Below are positions 1 to 8,740 of a stretch of DNA of 64,000 nucleotides, in pieces (the first letter of the stretch is position 1; each line of letters opens with the position of its first letter). The position numbers and the translations under genes are program-made. The notes beneath the pieces were generated by a model. The model did no database searches. It was not told where the DNA came from and was given only the letters and a program-made list of their open reading frames with translations. The stretch spans positions 744,001 to 808,000 of the forward strand of contig CP016269.1 in the NCBI GenBank assembly GCA_001880285.1, written 5' to 3'. Source of the DNA: Flavobacteriaceae bacterium UJ101 (GTDB lineage: Bacteria > Bacteroidota > Bacteroidia > Flavobacteriales > UJ101).

Positions 1-355
1 TCATTATAACAAAACTTTCTTATTTTATAAATCGTTTTCACTTACCATATACAAACGATTTTATTATTTTTCAGACAGTATACCTATACGTATATTACAT
101 CAAGTTTTTCTAATTTAGAATATCTTCTTATAAAAAATAGTGTCTAAATCTTTAGGCATACTATTTTTCTACTGCAAATTCTACGCAATATATAGCATGA
201 TAAAGTAGATCATATAGAACAATCTTAGAAACTTTTAAAACAACTATCAATGAATTCTCTTATTTGAAAATTCACAGTCTATTGTATGCTTTTAAAAGTC
301 CATAACTGTTGTTTTCTACTTTTCAACCAATCTTGTAATCTTAATATTAAATATA
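1..355. other. Intergenic region upstream of the RND efflux operon
   Basis: No credible gene is seen in these 355 bases. They hold a terminator hairpin for a gene beyond the left edge (132-168). Further right are two A/T-rich inverted motifs, CTTTTAAAA near 234 and the perfect palindrome CTTTTAAAAG near 290, either side of the probable promoter area of the efflux operon. The second motifs could be an operator for a repressor encoded to the left, but this is only a guess. No TAnnTTTG box stands at a convincing distance from the start codon at 356. Confidence 0.5.
132..168 (+). terminator. Rho-independent terminator of a gene left of the window
   Basis: The arms AAAAATAGT and ACTATTTTT enclose a second stem (TCTAAA with TTTAGG, one wobble pair, small bulge) and end in a T run. 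The orientation and the lack of a gene to its left in the window suggest it ends an upstream gene outside the window. Confidence 0.55.
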
Positions 356-1438
356 ATGAATAAAATTATTTCTATTCTACCCGTAATACTAATCGTATTA
401 TCGAGTTGTCATAACACACATGAAAAAAAACACGAAGAAATCCTTAAACTAGAAGTTACAACACCTTATATCAAAGACACTCTCATAACTAAAGATTATG
501 TTTGTCAAATACATGCAAGTAAACGTATTGAGTTAAGAGCTTTAGAAAAAGGATACCTTCAAAAAGTTTTTGTAGATGAAGGGCAAACTGTTACAAAAGG
601 GCAAGCTATGTTTAAAATCATGCCCAATGTGTACAACGCCGATTTGAAAAAGATGAAAGCGGAAGCAGAAGTTACCCAAATTGAATATAAAAACACTAAA
701 TTATTAGCTGATAAAAACATTGTTTCAAAAAATGAGCTAGCTCTAGCAAAAGCCAAGCTAGACAAAGCAAATGCTGAAGTAAGTTTAGCAAAAACACACT
801 TAGGATTCACCAATGTTAACGCTCCTTTTAATGGAATCATGGATCGTCTTCATGTAAGAGTTGGAAGTTTACTTGATGAAGGAGAATTATTAACCACTTT
901 AACCGATAATAGTAAAATGTGGGTCTATTTTAATGTTCCTGAAGCAGAGTATTTAGACTATATTTCAAACAAAGACGATGTAAACCAAAAACAAGTTCAA
1001 TTAAAATTAGCTAATGGACAGGTTTTTCCTGAAACAGGAATTATTGAAACGATTGAAGGAGAATTCAATAACGAAACTGGGAACATCGAATTCAGAGCAA
1101 CATTTCCAAATCCTGAGAGAATTTTAAGACATGGTGAAACAGGTAGTATCTTAATCAATCAACCTTATCAAAATGCTATGCTTATTCCTCAAAAAGCTAC
1201 TTTTGAAATTTTAGATAAAAAATATGTTTTTGTTGTAAATGAAGAAAATGAAATAGAACAAAAACGAATTACGATCGCTGAAGAATTACCTCATCTTTAT
1301 ATCATTAAAGAAGGACTAAAAGGTACTGATAAGATCCTTATGGAAGGACTTCGAAAAGTATCCAATGGTCAGAAAATTGACGTGAATTTACAAAATCCAG
1401 AAAAAGTATTATCTGAATTAGAAATTCACGCAGAATAA
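356..1438 (+). CDS. RND efflux periplasmic adaptor (membrane fusion lipoprotein)
   Basis: This adaptor of a tripartite RND pump links the inner-membrane transporter to the outer-membrane channel. The N-terminus is a lipoprotein signal with lipobox LSSC and Cys18 as the acylation site. Residues about 55-90 and 150-182 form the two halves of the barrel-sandwich (lipoyl-like) domain, separated by a short alpha-hairpin of about 50 residues rich in Ala, Lys and Glu. A beta-barrel and a membrane-proximal domain follow. The length of 360 residues is normal for AcrA/MexA relatives. It is the first gene of an operon with the pump gene 19 bp downstream and the outer-membrane factor after that. The substrate cannot be told from sequence. 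Confidence 0.93.
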   Translation: MNKIISILPVILIVLSSCHNTHEKKHEEILKLEVTTPYIKDTLITKDYVCQIHASKRIELRALEKGYLQKVFVDEGQTVTKGQAMFKIMPNVYNADLKKMKAEAEVTQIEYKNTKLLADKNIVSKNELALAKAKLDKANAEVSLAKTHLGFTNVNAPFNGIMDRLHVRVGSLLDEGELLTTLTDNSKMWVYFNVPEAEYLDYISNKDDVNQKQVQLKLANGQVFPETGIIETIEGEFNNETGNIEFRATFPNPERILRHGETGSILINQPYQNAMLIPQKATFEILDKKYVFVVNEENEIEQKRITIAEELPHLYIIKEGLKGTDKILMEGLRKVSNGQKIDVNLQNPEKVLSELEIHAE

Positions 1439-1457
1439 TTAACTAAAAACAGATAAA

Positions 1458-4400
1458 ATGTTTAACAATTTTATAAAAAGACCCGTACTAGCCATAGTCG
1501 TATCCCTCGTACTTGTTTTCTTAGGAGGAATGGCTATTAAAACGCTACCAACATCACAATTCCCGGAAATTGCACCACCACGAGTAATCGTTTCTATTGC
1601 TTATCCTGGAGCCAGTGCTGATGTATTAACAAAATCAACACTTATTCCTCTAGAAAGAGCCATAAACGGGGTGCAGGGAATGAAATATATTGTTTCCGAT
1701 GCCACCAGTGCAGGAGAAGCTACTATACAAGTTATTTTTGAATTAGGAACAGACCCTAACCGAGCTGTAGTAAATGTAAAAAACCGAGTTGATCAGGTTC
1801 TAAACCGTCTACCACCTTTAGTTCAATTAGAAGGAGTTGTAGTATCACGTGTACAACCCAGTATGTTAATGTATGTAAACCTTTATAGTAAAGACAAAGA
1901 TGCTGATGAAAAATTCTTATACAACTATGCCAATGTAAATATTATCCCTGAAATACAAAGAATAAATGGTATTGCCAGTGCTAAAATTCTTGGAAGTCGC
2001 CAATATGCTATGCGTATTTGGTTAAAACCTGATCGTATGAGAGCTTATAAAATTTCTTCAGAAGAAATTATGGAAGCTATAAACGAGCAAAGTATAATTG
2101 GTCGTCCTGGTCGATTAGGTCGAAGCTCGGGAATCTCTGCTCAATCATTAGAATATGTGTTGGTTTATCAAGGAAGATATAACAAACCAGAACAATATCA
2201 AGATATTATCGTTCGTGCTAATCCAGATGGAGAAATTATCAAATTAAAAGATGTAGCCAATGTCGAACTAGGAAGTGAATTCTTTGATATTTATTCAAAT
2301 AAAGATGGTAATCCTTCTGCTTCTATCGTATTAAAACAAAACTATGGAAGTAATGCTAGTGAAGTAATTAGTCAAGTAAAAGAAAAAATGAAAGAACTTG
2401 AGAAATCATTTCCTTCTAAAATGCAGTATGATATCAGTTATGATGTATCCAACTTTCTAGACGCATCAATTGATAAAGTAATCCATACCTTAGGAGAAGC
2501 TTTCGTTTTAGTAGCCTTAGTAGTTTTCATCTTCTTAGGAGATTGGCGCTCAACACTAATTCCGACATTAGCAGTACCTATCTCGTTAATCGGAGCTTTT
2601 TTTGTAATGAAAATGTTTGGCCTGACCATCAACTTAATTACATTGTTCGCTCTAGTATTAGCCATTGGTATTGTGGTAGATGATGCCATTGTTGTAGTAG
2701 AAGCCGTGCATGCCAAAATGGAAGAAGAAGAAAACCTTTCACCTTATAAAGCGGTTCAGAAAGTATTAGGAGAAATTAGTGGAGCTATTGTTGCCATAAC
2801 ATTATTAATGACTTCTGTATTCGTTCCTGTAGCCTTTATGTCTGGACCTGTTGGTATTTTTTACCGCCAATTTTCTATTACCATGGCCTCTTCCATTGTA
2901 CTATCAGGGATTGTAGCCTTAACATTAACTCCTGTATTATGTGCTATGATCCTAAAAAATAATCATGGAAAGCCAAAAAGGAAGACACCAATTAGTTATT
3001 TTATTGATGCTTTTAACCGAGTATTTGATAAACTAACAGGAGGATATGTTAAAATTCTTAACGCTATCGTAGCTAGAAGAATTATTACTTTCTTAGTTTT
3101 AGGAGGTTTTGTTATAGGTACCTTTTTTGTCAACAAGACCTTACCTGCAGGTTTCATTCCTAATGAAGATCAAGGAATGATCTATGCTATTATTCAAACA
3201 CCTCCTGGGTCTACTCTAGAATCTACTAATAAAGTTTCTAGAGATTTACAAAAAATAGCCGAAGAAATTGATGGTGTTAAATCCGTTACTTCTTTAGCAG
3301 GTTATGAAATCCTAACAGAAGGTCGAGGATCCAATGCTGGTACTTGTTTGATAAATCTAAAAAATTGGTCTCAAAGAAATCAATCTGTACATGAGATTAT
3401 AGAAGAGCTAGAAGAAAAAACAAAAGATTTTGGTGCTGTAATTGAATATTTCGAACCACCCGCAGTTCCTGGTTATGGTGCAGCAGGAGGTTTGGCCTTA
3501 CGTTTATTAGACAAAACCAATCAAACTGATTATCATGAATTTGATAAAATCAATCAAGATTTCATGAACGAATTAAGAAAACGTAAAGAGCTTACGGGTC
3601 TCTTTACATTCTATGCTGCCAATTATCCACAATATGAACTAGAAATTGATAATAAGTTAGCTATGCAAAAAGGTGTTTCTATCGGTAAAGCCATGGAAAA
3701 TCTTAATATTCTAATTGGTAGTACTTATGAACAAGGATTCATTCGATTCAATAATTTCTTTAAAGTTTATACCCAAGCGGATCCTAAATACCGTCGTTAT
3801 CCAAGTGATATTCTCAATTATTATGTTAAAAACGAAGAAGGTGAAATGGTTCCTTACTCCGCTTTCATGAAATTAAAAAAGCGTCAGGGTCCAAACGAAA
3901 TTACGCGATATAATCTTTATAATTCAGCTGCTATAAGAGGTGTTCCAGCTAGTGGCTACACAACAGATGATGCCATAAAAGCTGTTCAAGAAGTAGCTCA
4001 AGAAACCTTACCTAGAGGATATGATATTGCATGGGAAGGATTATCTTTTGATGAAGCTAGACGAGGTAATGAAGCTATTTATATTTTTGCTGTCGTTCTT
4101 ATATTTGTTTATTTAGTTTTAGCAGCTCAATATGAAAGTTTTATTCTTCCGTTTGCTGTAATTCTATCTTTACCCATCGGAATCTTTGGTTCATTCTTCC
4201 TCTTAAAGATTCTTGGATTAGCAAATGATATTTATGCTCAAGTAGGACTCGTCATGTTAGTCGGATTACTAGGTAAAAATGCAGTATTAATTGTAGAATA
4301 TGCTGTTCAGAAAAATCAACAGGGAATGTCAGTAAAGGATGCTGCAATAGAAGGTGCAAAAGTACGTTTTCGTCCAATTTTAATGACTTCATTTGCCTTT

Positions 4401-4637
4401 ATTGCCGGTTTAATACCTCTTGTTATTGCAACAGGGGCAGGAGCTATCGGTAACAGAACCATTGGTTCTTCTGCATTAGGTGGAATGCTATTCGGAACTA
4501 TTTTCGGAGTAATCATAATCCCTGGTCTTTATTACATTTTTGGCAAACTGGTTAAAGGTAAAAGTTTAATTCGTGATGAAGATCTTGACCCATTAACAGA
4601 AACATACAACTATAATCATGATAACGATGAAAAATAA
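1458..4637 (+). CDS. RND efflux transporter, HAE1 (AcrB-like) family
   Basis: This is the proton-driven inner-membrane pump of the tripartite system, exporting hydrophobic or amphiphilic compounds. At 1059 residues it has the length of AcrB. The proton-relay residues are all present: the Asp408-Asp409 pair in transmembrane helix 4 (IVVDDAIVVVEAV) and Lys940 in GLLGKNAVLIVEYA, which match Asp407, Asp408 and Lys940 of E. coli AcrB. The porter-domain signature GFIPNEDQGM is visible near residue 565. It starts 19 bp after the adaptor gene and its end overlaps the channel gene by 20 bp, so the three are co-translated. Drug specificity is unknown. Confidence 0.96.
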   Translation: MFNNFIKRPVLAIVVSLVLVFLGGMAIKTLPTSQFPEIAPPRVIVSIAYPGASADVLTKSTLIPLERAINGVQGMKYIVSDATSAGEATIQVIFELGTDPNRAVVNVKNRVDQVLNRLPPLVQLEGVVVSRVQPSMLMYVNLYSKDKDADEKFLYNYANVNIIPEIQRINGIASAKILGSRQYAMRIWLKPDRMRAYKISSEEIMEAINEQSIIGRPGRLGRSSGISAQSLEYVLVYQGRYNKPEQYQDIIVRANPDGEIIKLKDVANVELGSEFFDIYSNKDGNPSASIVLKQNYGSNASEVISQVKEKMKELEKSFPSKMQYDISYDVSNFLDASIDKVIHTLGEAFVLVALVVFIFLGDWRSTLIPTLAVPISLIGAFFVMKMFGLTINLITLFALVLAIGIVVDDAIVVVEAVHAKMEEEENLSPYKAVQKVLGEISGAIVAITLLMTSVFVPVAFMSGPVGIFYRQFSITMASSIVLSGIVALTLTPVLCAMILKNNHGKPKRKTPISYFIDAFNRVFDKLTGGYVKILNAIVARRIITFLVLGGFVIGTFFVNKTLPAGFIPNEDQGMIYAIIQTPPGSTLESTNKVSRDLQKIAEEIDGVKSVTSLAGYEILTEGRGSNAGTCLINLKNWSQRNQSVHEIIEELEEKTKDFGAVIEYFEPPAVPGYGAAGGLALRLLDKTNQTDYHEFDKINQDFMNELRKRKELTGLFTFYAANYPQYELEIDNKLAMQKGVSIGKAMENLNILIGSTYEQGFIRFNNFFKVYTQADPKYRRYPSDILNYYVKNEEGEMVPYSAFMKLKKRQGPNEITRYNLYNSAAIRGVPASGYTTDDAIKAVQEVAQETLPRGYDIAWEGLSFDEARRGNEAIYIFAVVLIFVYLVLAAQYESFILPFAVILSLPIGIFGSFFLLKILGLANDIYAQVGLVMLVGLLGKNAVLIVEYAVQKNQQGMSVKDAAIEGAKVRFRPILMTSFAFIAGLIPLVIATGAGAIGNRTIGSSALGGMLFGTIFGVIIIPGLYYIFGKLVKGKSLIRDEDLDPLTETYNYNHDNDEK

Positions 4638-6060
4638 ATATAGCAAATTATTTACCATAGGAATATTCTTGATCACGCTATATTCATGTAGTATTCCTAA
4701 AATAACACAAAAAGAAGTAGATGTTGACATTCCTGAAAGTTTTCAAAACAACTTACAAGATACTGTTAACACAGCCAATATTAATTGGAAAGATTTCTTT
4801 GAAGATTCTTATTTAACGGAGTTAATCGATTCCGCTCTAGTTAACAATAAAGAAATCAACATCCTTTTACAACGCATTAATATGGCCCAAAACGAAATTC
4901 AGGTAAGAAAAGGGGAATATTTACCTTTTGTAAATGCTGGGGCTGGGGCTGATATTGAAAAAGTGGGACGCTATACTCGAAATGGAGCTGTTGAAGAAGA
5001 TTTAGATATTAAGGAAGGGAAATCATTCCCTGACCCTTTAGCTAATCTACAATTTGGACTTTATGCTTCATGGGAATTGGATGTTTGGAAAAAACTAAGA
5101 AATGCAAAAAAAGTAGCCTACTTTGAATACTTAGCAAGCAAAGAAGGTAAAAATTTTGCTACAACCAATTTAGTATCTGAAATTGCCAATTCTTATTATG
5201 AATTAATCGCTTTAGATAATCAGTTAAAGATTCTTAACCAAAGTATTCAAATTCAAAAAAATGCATTGGAAATTGTAAAAGTATTGATGCAAGCAGCACG
5301 TGTTAATTTACTTGCTGTAAAACGATTTGAAGCTGAGGTTCAAAAAAATCAAAGTGAGATTTTTAAAATTAACCAATCAATTGTTGAAACAGAAAACGAA
5401 ATCAATTTTCTTATAGGTAGAACACCTCAACCTATAATTAGAACCAAGAATGATTTTACTCAAATACAGCCTAAAGTTATTAAAAGTGGGATTCCTTCAC
5501 AACTATTGGAAAATAGACCTGATATTCGAAAAGCAGAATTAGAATTAGCAGCTTCCGATTTAAATATCAAAGTAGCAAAAGCTAATTTTTATCCTTCTTT
5601 TGATATTAAAGCAGGGTTAGGTTATCAAGCTTTTGATCCAAAATATTTATTAAACACACCTGAATCAATGTTATTTTCATTAGGAGGTGATATTGTAGCT
5701 CCATTAGTTAATCGAAATGCAATAAAAGCACAATATAAAAATGCCAATGCTAAACAAATTGAAGCGACTTATGAATATGAAAAAACGATTCTAAATGCTT
5801 ATAAAGAAGTAGCGAATCAACTTTCTAATATGGATAACTTAGAAAAAAATCTTCAGAAAAAAAATGAGCAAGTTCAAGCGCTTACTCAATCAATTGAAGT
5901 AGCAAATCAGCTGTTTAAATCAGCTAGAGCAGATTATATGGAAGTTTTACTTACTCAACGAGATGCTTTGGAAGCTAAAATGGAACTCATTGAAACTAAG
6001 AAAAGTCAAATGAATGCCATGGTTAATCTATATAAAGCTCTAGGAGGTGGTTGGAAATAA
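4618..6060 (+). CDS. RND efflux outer-membrane channel lipoprotein (TolC/OprM/NodT family)
   Basis: This outer-membrane factor completes the efflux pump. The lipobox LYSC with Cys24 predicts a lipid anchor as in OprM. Two repeated OEP domains follow (about residues 60-250 and 280-478), each with long alpha-helical barrel strands and the typical ENRPDIRKAELELAA segment near residue 300. The start at 4618 lies inside the pump gene. A second ATG at 4627 gives the more usual signal peptide, beginning MKNKYSK, and either may be used. The 20-bp overlap with the pump gene implies translational coupling. A strong two-way terminator follows 44 bp after the stop. Confidence 0.93.
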   Translation: MITMKNKYSKLFTIGIFLITLYSCSIPKITQKEVDVDIPESFQNNLQDTVNTANINWKDFFEDSYLTELIDSALVNNKEINILLQRINMAQNEIQVRKGEYLPFVNAGAGADIEKVGRYTRNGAVEEDLDIKEGKSFPDPLANLQFGLYASWELDVWKKLRNAKKVAYFEYLASKEGKNFATTNLVSEIANSYYELIALDNQLKILNQSIQIQKNALEIVKVLMQAARVNLLAVKRFEAEVQKNQSEIFKINQSIVETENEINFLIGRTPQPIIRTKNDFTQIQPKVIKSGIPSQLLENRPDIRKAELELAASDLNIKVAKANFYPSFDIKAGLGYQAFDPKYLLNTPESMLFSLGGDIVAPLVNRNAIKAQYKNANAKQIEATYEYEKTILNAYKEVANQLSNMDNLEKNLQKKNEQVQALTQSIEVANQLFKSARADYMEVLLTQRDALEAKMELIETKKSQMNAMVNLYKALGGGWK

Positions 6061-6103
6061 TTTTTGCCTTATCATATTTATCTAAAATTAGTTTATTAAC
6101 TAG

Positions 6104-6134
6104 AAAAACATCCCGATTAAATCGGGATGTTTTT
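6104..6134. terminator. Bidirectional Rho-independent terminator
   Basis: A perfect 14-bp stem (AAAAACATCCCGAT with its complement) has a 3-base TAA loop. It has A and T runs on both sides, so it can end both the efflux operon from the left and the convergent hexosaminidase gene from the right. Confidence 0.9.
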
Positions 6135-6167
6135 AATCAAAACTACTTAAATAATGGAATTTAATTT

Positions 6168-8681
6168 TCAATTAAAATATGAAGACCTACTCCATTTCTC
6201 TTTACCTCCTTTTACTCTAAAACCATATTTTTTTGTTTTATCAAAAGGAAAAGGTTTTGTATACAATATATCTTTCTCATCAGGTTCTGAACCATCCGTT
6301 GTATAATAAATTTCTAACCCTGGAAAAGCTGTATTAGCATATAATTCATTTCCTATTAATTGCAACCCTACTGGTGGAACTCTATAATTGATATGATTTC
6401 GTTCTAATCGAGGTAATTCATTTTTAGCTAATTGATTCACAAATACATTCCAATCTATATTCATCCATTTTAAACGTTCCTTTTTATCAGAAATACGTGC
6501 CCAATTAGGTTGTTTTGCCCATGCCCGCTCTGCCAAACCTATTAATTTTGGATAAATTAAATATTCCGTAATTTCTGGAGTAAAAGCATTTTCACTCCAT
6601 AATTGTCCTTGTATTCCCAACACATGCTTTTTTCCTTCTTCAGTTAAGGAAACAAAATTTTTCATCGACTCTTTGGTAATTTCATTACCATATTGATCTT
6701 CATAAGCACAATTTGGAATATTTTCTGGGGTAAATTCATAAGCTTTTTTTGTATTTACATAACCTCCCCAATAATACCCTACTTCTTCAGGATGTTTTTC
6801 ATAAGCCAAATCAAAATATAAATTGGTTACATTTGATAAGACAACATCATAACCTGCATTAGCCAAACGATAAGAAACGTCTTGCATATCTGATCCCCAA
6901 ATACTATTCCAGATATAAGGTTGTAAATTTTCTTTATCTAAATCATGATTTACTTCAAATTTTCCTTTTACTTTTTTTAAAGCTATTTCTTCCCAACCAG
7001 CTGTTCTTAATCCTTTTGATTTCAGAATTTCATTAAACCGTGTTATAAATATTTCTGATAGAGCATTCTTTTTATCTCCTTTTATATTTTCACAAATTGA
7101 AGACTTTTCCCATACACCATCAGGAACTTCATCTCCTCCAGTATGGATTGTCGTTAATGTTACATTTGCTTCCTGATACATCTTAATCAGTTCATCTACT
7201 ACTGTATCGATAAATGTATAAGTTGATTCTAAACATGGATTTAATACATTATCATTCCAACGTTGTACAGAACTATATTCTGATTGATCATCTAAATCTT
7301 GCAAAAGGAATCGCTCTGCTTCAGCTTTGTTCTCCTCTACCATTAAACGATCATAGCGGTATTTCATAGCTTTTATTCCTGCTCGAATATGACCCGGCAT
7401 ATCAATTTCCGGAATCACTTCTACATGATGTTTTTGAGCATATTTCAGAATTTCAATAAAATCTTCCTTTGAGTAATAACCTGATCCATTGGAATTACGA
7501 TCAACTCCTGATCCAAATGAAGGTGCAATCCCCTTCTCAGATTCAAATGATCGAACCCCTCCTATTTTGGTTAATTCTGGTAAAGCAGGAATTTCTAAAC
7601 GCCAACCTTCATCATCTGTTAAATGAAAATGTAATGTGTTTAATTTGTAAAATGCCATTTGCTTAATCAAACGTTTTACCATTTCTTTAGGTTGAAAATG
7701 ACGTGCTACATCCAAATGCATTCCTCTATAAACAAACCTCGGATAATCTTCTATTATCGTTTTTTGTAAGACAATTTCTTTTCCGTTATCCAAAGGAAAT
7801 AAAGCAGTTAAACTCTGTATTCCATAAAAAATACCCGCCGATCCTTTTGCTTTTATAATAATTTTTTCTTTATCAATGTTTAATTGATAGCCTTCTTTGG
7901 AATCAATTGTAATATCCTTCAATAAATAAATTCCTTTTTCTTTTTGATTACTAAATTCTTTACTGACACTCTTAAAAGCAAAATTATTCTCTAAAAATTC
8001 AATCGTGTTTTGGGCCTCATTTTTAAATTCTTCTTGATAATAAATCGTTGTGTTACGAGCTAATTTAATCTCTGTATCGAACGTTTTAAAATATACAGGC
8101 GAAGGAATAATCTTAGGTAAATCTTTTTTAGCAAGATTGATTAATTTATTATTTTGATTATAGTGCCAATTAGCATCTGCCACTGGCATATTATCTTCTT
8201 GTTTTCTCTTTAATTTTGAGTGATCAAAAGGAAGAATTGTATACGCTATGTTTTCTTTAAAAAGAATCTTATTTTCATGGTTTTTAAAAACAATAAATGG
8301 TCCTTGTGGTGCATCAGAAACTGATGTTGCCCAATATTTAGCTTCGAAAGAAATGACAATACTATCCCTATCTCTTTGTTCTTTAAACATTTTAGTAGGT
8401 GTCATCTTATATAAATCACCATTTATATGTTCAATTAAAACTTCTGGTGAACTTTTTATAATTTCTCGAACAAAATTAAAATAAATAGCCCATTGATCGT
8501 TGTCTACTAATTCATTCGTCGTGTTTTTCAAAATAAAATCAGAAGTAAAAATTTCTTTTTCAGGAACATTGACTACATTTCCCCATTCTAGTGAAAGTTT
8601 CTGATTATTTATGGGTTGTTTTTGGCATGAAAGAAGCCATCCAACAAAAAAAATCCCTATAATTTTTATACTAATTTTCAT
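6168..8681 (-). CDS. Beta-N-acetylhexosaminidase, glycoside hydrolase family 20 (chitobiase type)
   Basis: It releases terminal N-acetylglucosamine (or N-acetylgalactosamine) from oligosaccharides by substrate-assisted catalysis. The order is: signal sequence ending near the Cys of LLSCQK (probably a lipoprotein), an N-terminal chitobiase carbohydrate-binding domain (about 25-165), the GH20b accessory domain (about 185-310), the TIM barrel (about 315-755) and a C-terminal Fn3-like chitobiase domain with YYTTDGSEP. The catalytic Asp517-Glu518 pair lies in HTGGDEVPDG, and HLDVARHFQP and FHLTDDEGWR mark the active site. It is the last gene of the susCD-nagB locus and should supply GlcNAc from chitin fragments in the periplasm. 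A terminator-like hairpin separates it from nagB. Confidence 0.95.
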   Translation of the reverse strand: MKISIKIIGIFFVGWLLSCQKQPINNQKLSLEWGNVVNVPEKEIFTSDFILKNTTNELVDNDQWAIYFNFVREIIKSSPEVLIEHINGDLYKMTPTKMFKEQRDRDSIVISFEAKYWATSVSDAPQGPFIVFKNHENKILFKENIAYTILPFDHSKLKRKQEDNMPVADANWHYNQNNKLINLAKKDLPKIIPSPVYFKTFDTEIKLARNTTIYYQEEFKNEAQNTIEFLENNFAFKSVSKEFSNQKEKGIYLLKDITIDSKEGYQLNIDKEKIIIKAKGSAGIFYGIQSLTALFPLDNGKEIVLQKTIIEDYPRFVYRGMHLDVARHFQPKEMVKRLIKQMAFYKLNTLHFHLTDDEGWRLEIPALPELTKIGGVRSFESEKGIAPSFGSGVDRNSNGSGYYSKEDFIEILKYAQKHHVEVIPEIDMPGHIRAGIKAMKYRYDRLMVEENKAEAERFLLQDLDDQSEYSSVQRWNDNVLNPCLESTYTFIDTVVDELIKMYQEANVTLTTIHTGGDEVPDGVWEKSSICENIKGDKKNALSEIFITRFNEILKSKGLRTAGWEEIALKKVKGKFEVNHDLDKENLQPYIWNSIWGSDMQDVSYRLANAGYDVVLSNVTNLYFDLAYEKHPEEVGYYWGGYVNTKKAYEFTPENIPNCAYEDQYGNEITKESMKNFVSLTEEGKKHVLGIQGQLWSENAFTPEITEYLIYPKLIGLAERAWAKQPNWARISDKKERLKWMNIDWNVFVNQLAKNELPRLERNHINYRVPPVGLQLIGNELYANTAFPGLEIYYTTDGSEPDEKDILYTKPFPFDKTKKYGFRVKGGKEKWSRSSYFN

Positions 8682-8693
8682 TGAAGTAACTGA

Positions 8694-8722
8694 ATTAAAA
8701 AAGGGCAGACAAAATCTGCCCT
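8694..8722 (-). terminator. Terminator-like hairpin between nagB fusion and GH20 gene
   Basis: Read on the minus strand, AGGGCAGA pairs with TCTGCCCT around a 5-base loop and is followed by a run of T. The T run ends only about 16 bases before the GH20 start codon. It probably ends most transcripts of the upstream genes and lets a fraction through, so it may set the ratio of hexosaminidase to the rest of the locus. Confidence 0.7.
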
Positions 8723-8740
8723 GAACGTTAAAAATTTAAT

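Noticed and set aside
227-320. A repressor operator for the RND efflux operon
   Set aside because: CTTTTAAAAG-like motifs are present but such A/T-rich palindromes are expected by chance in this base composition, and no regulator gene is visible to pair with them.
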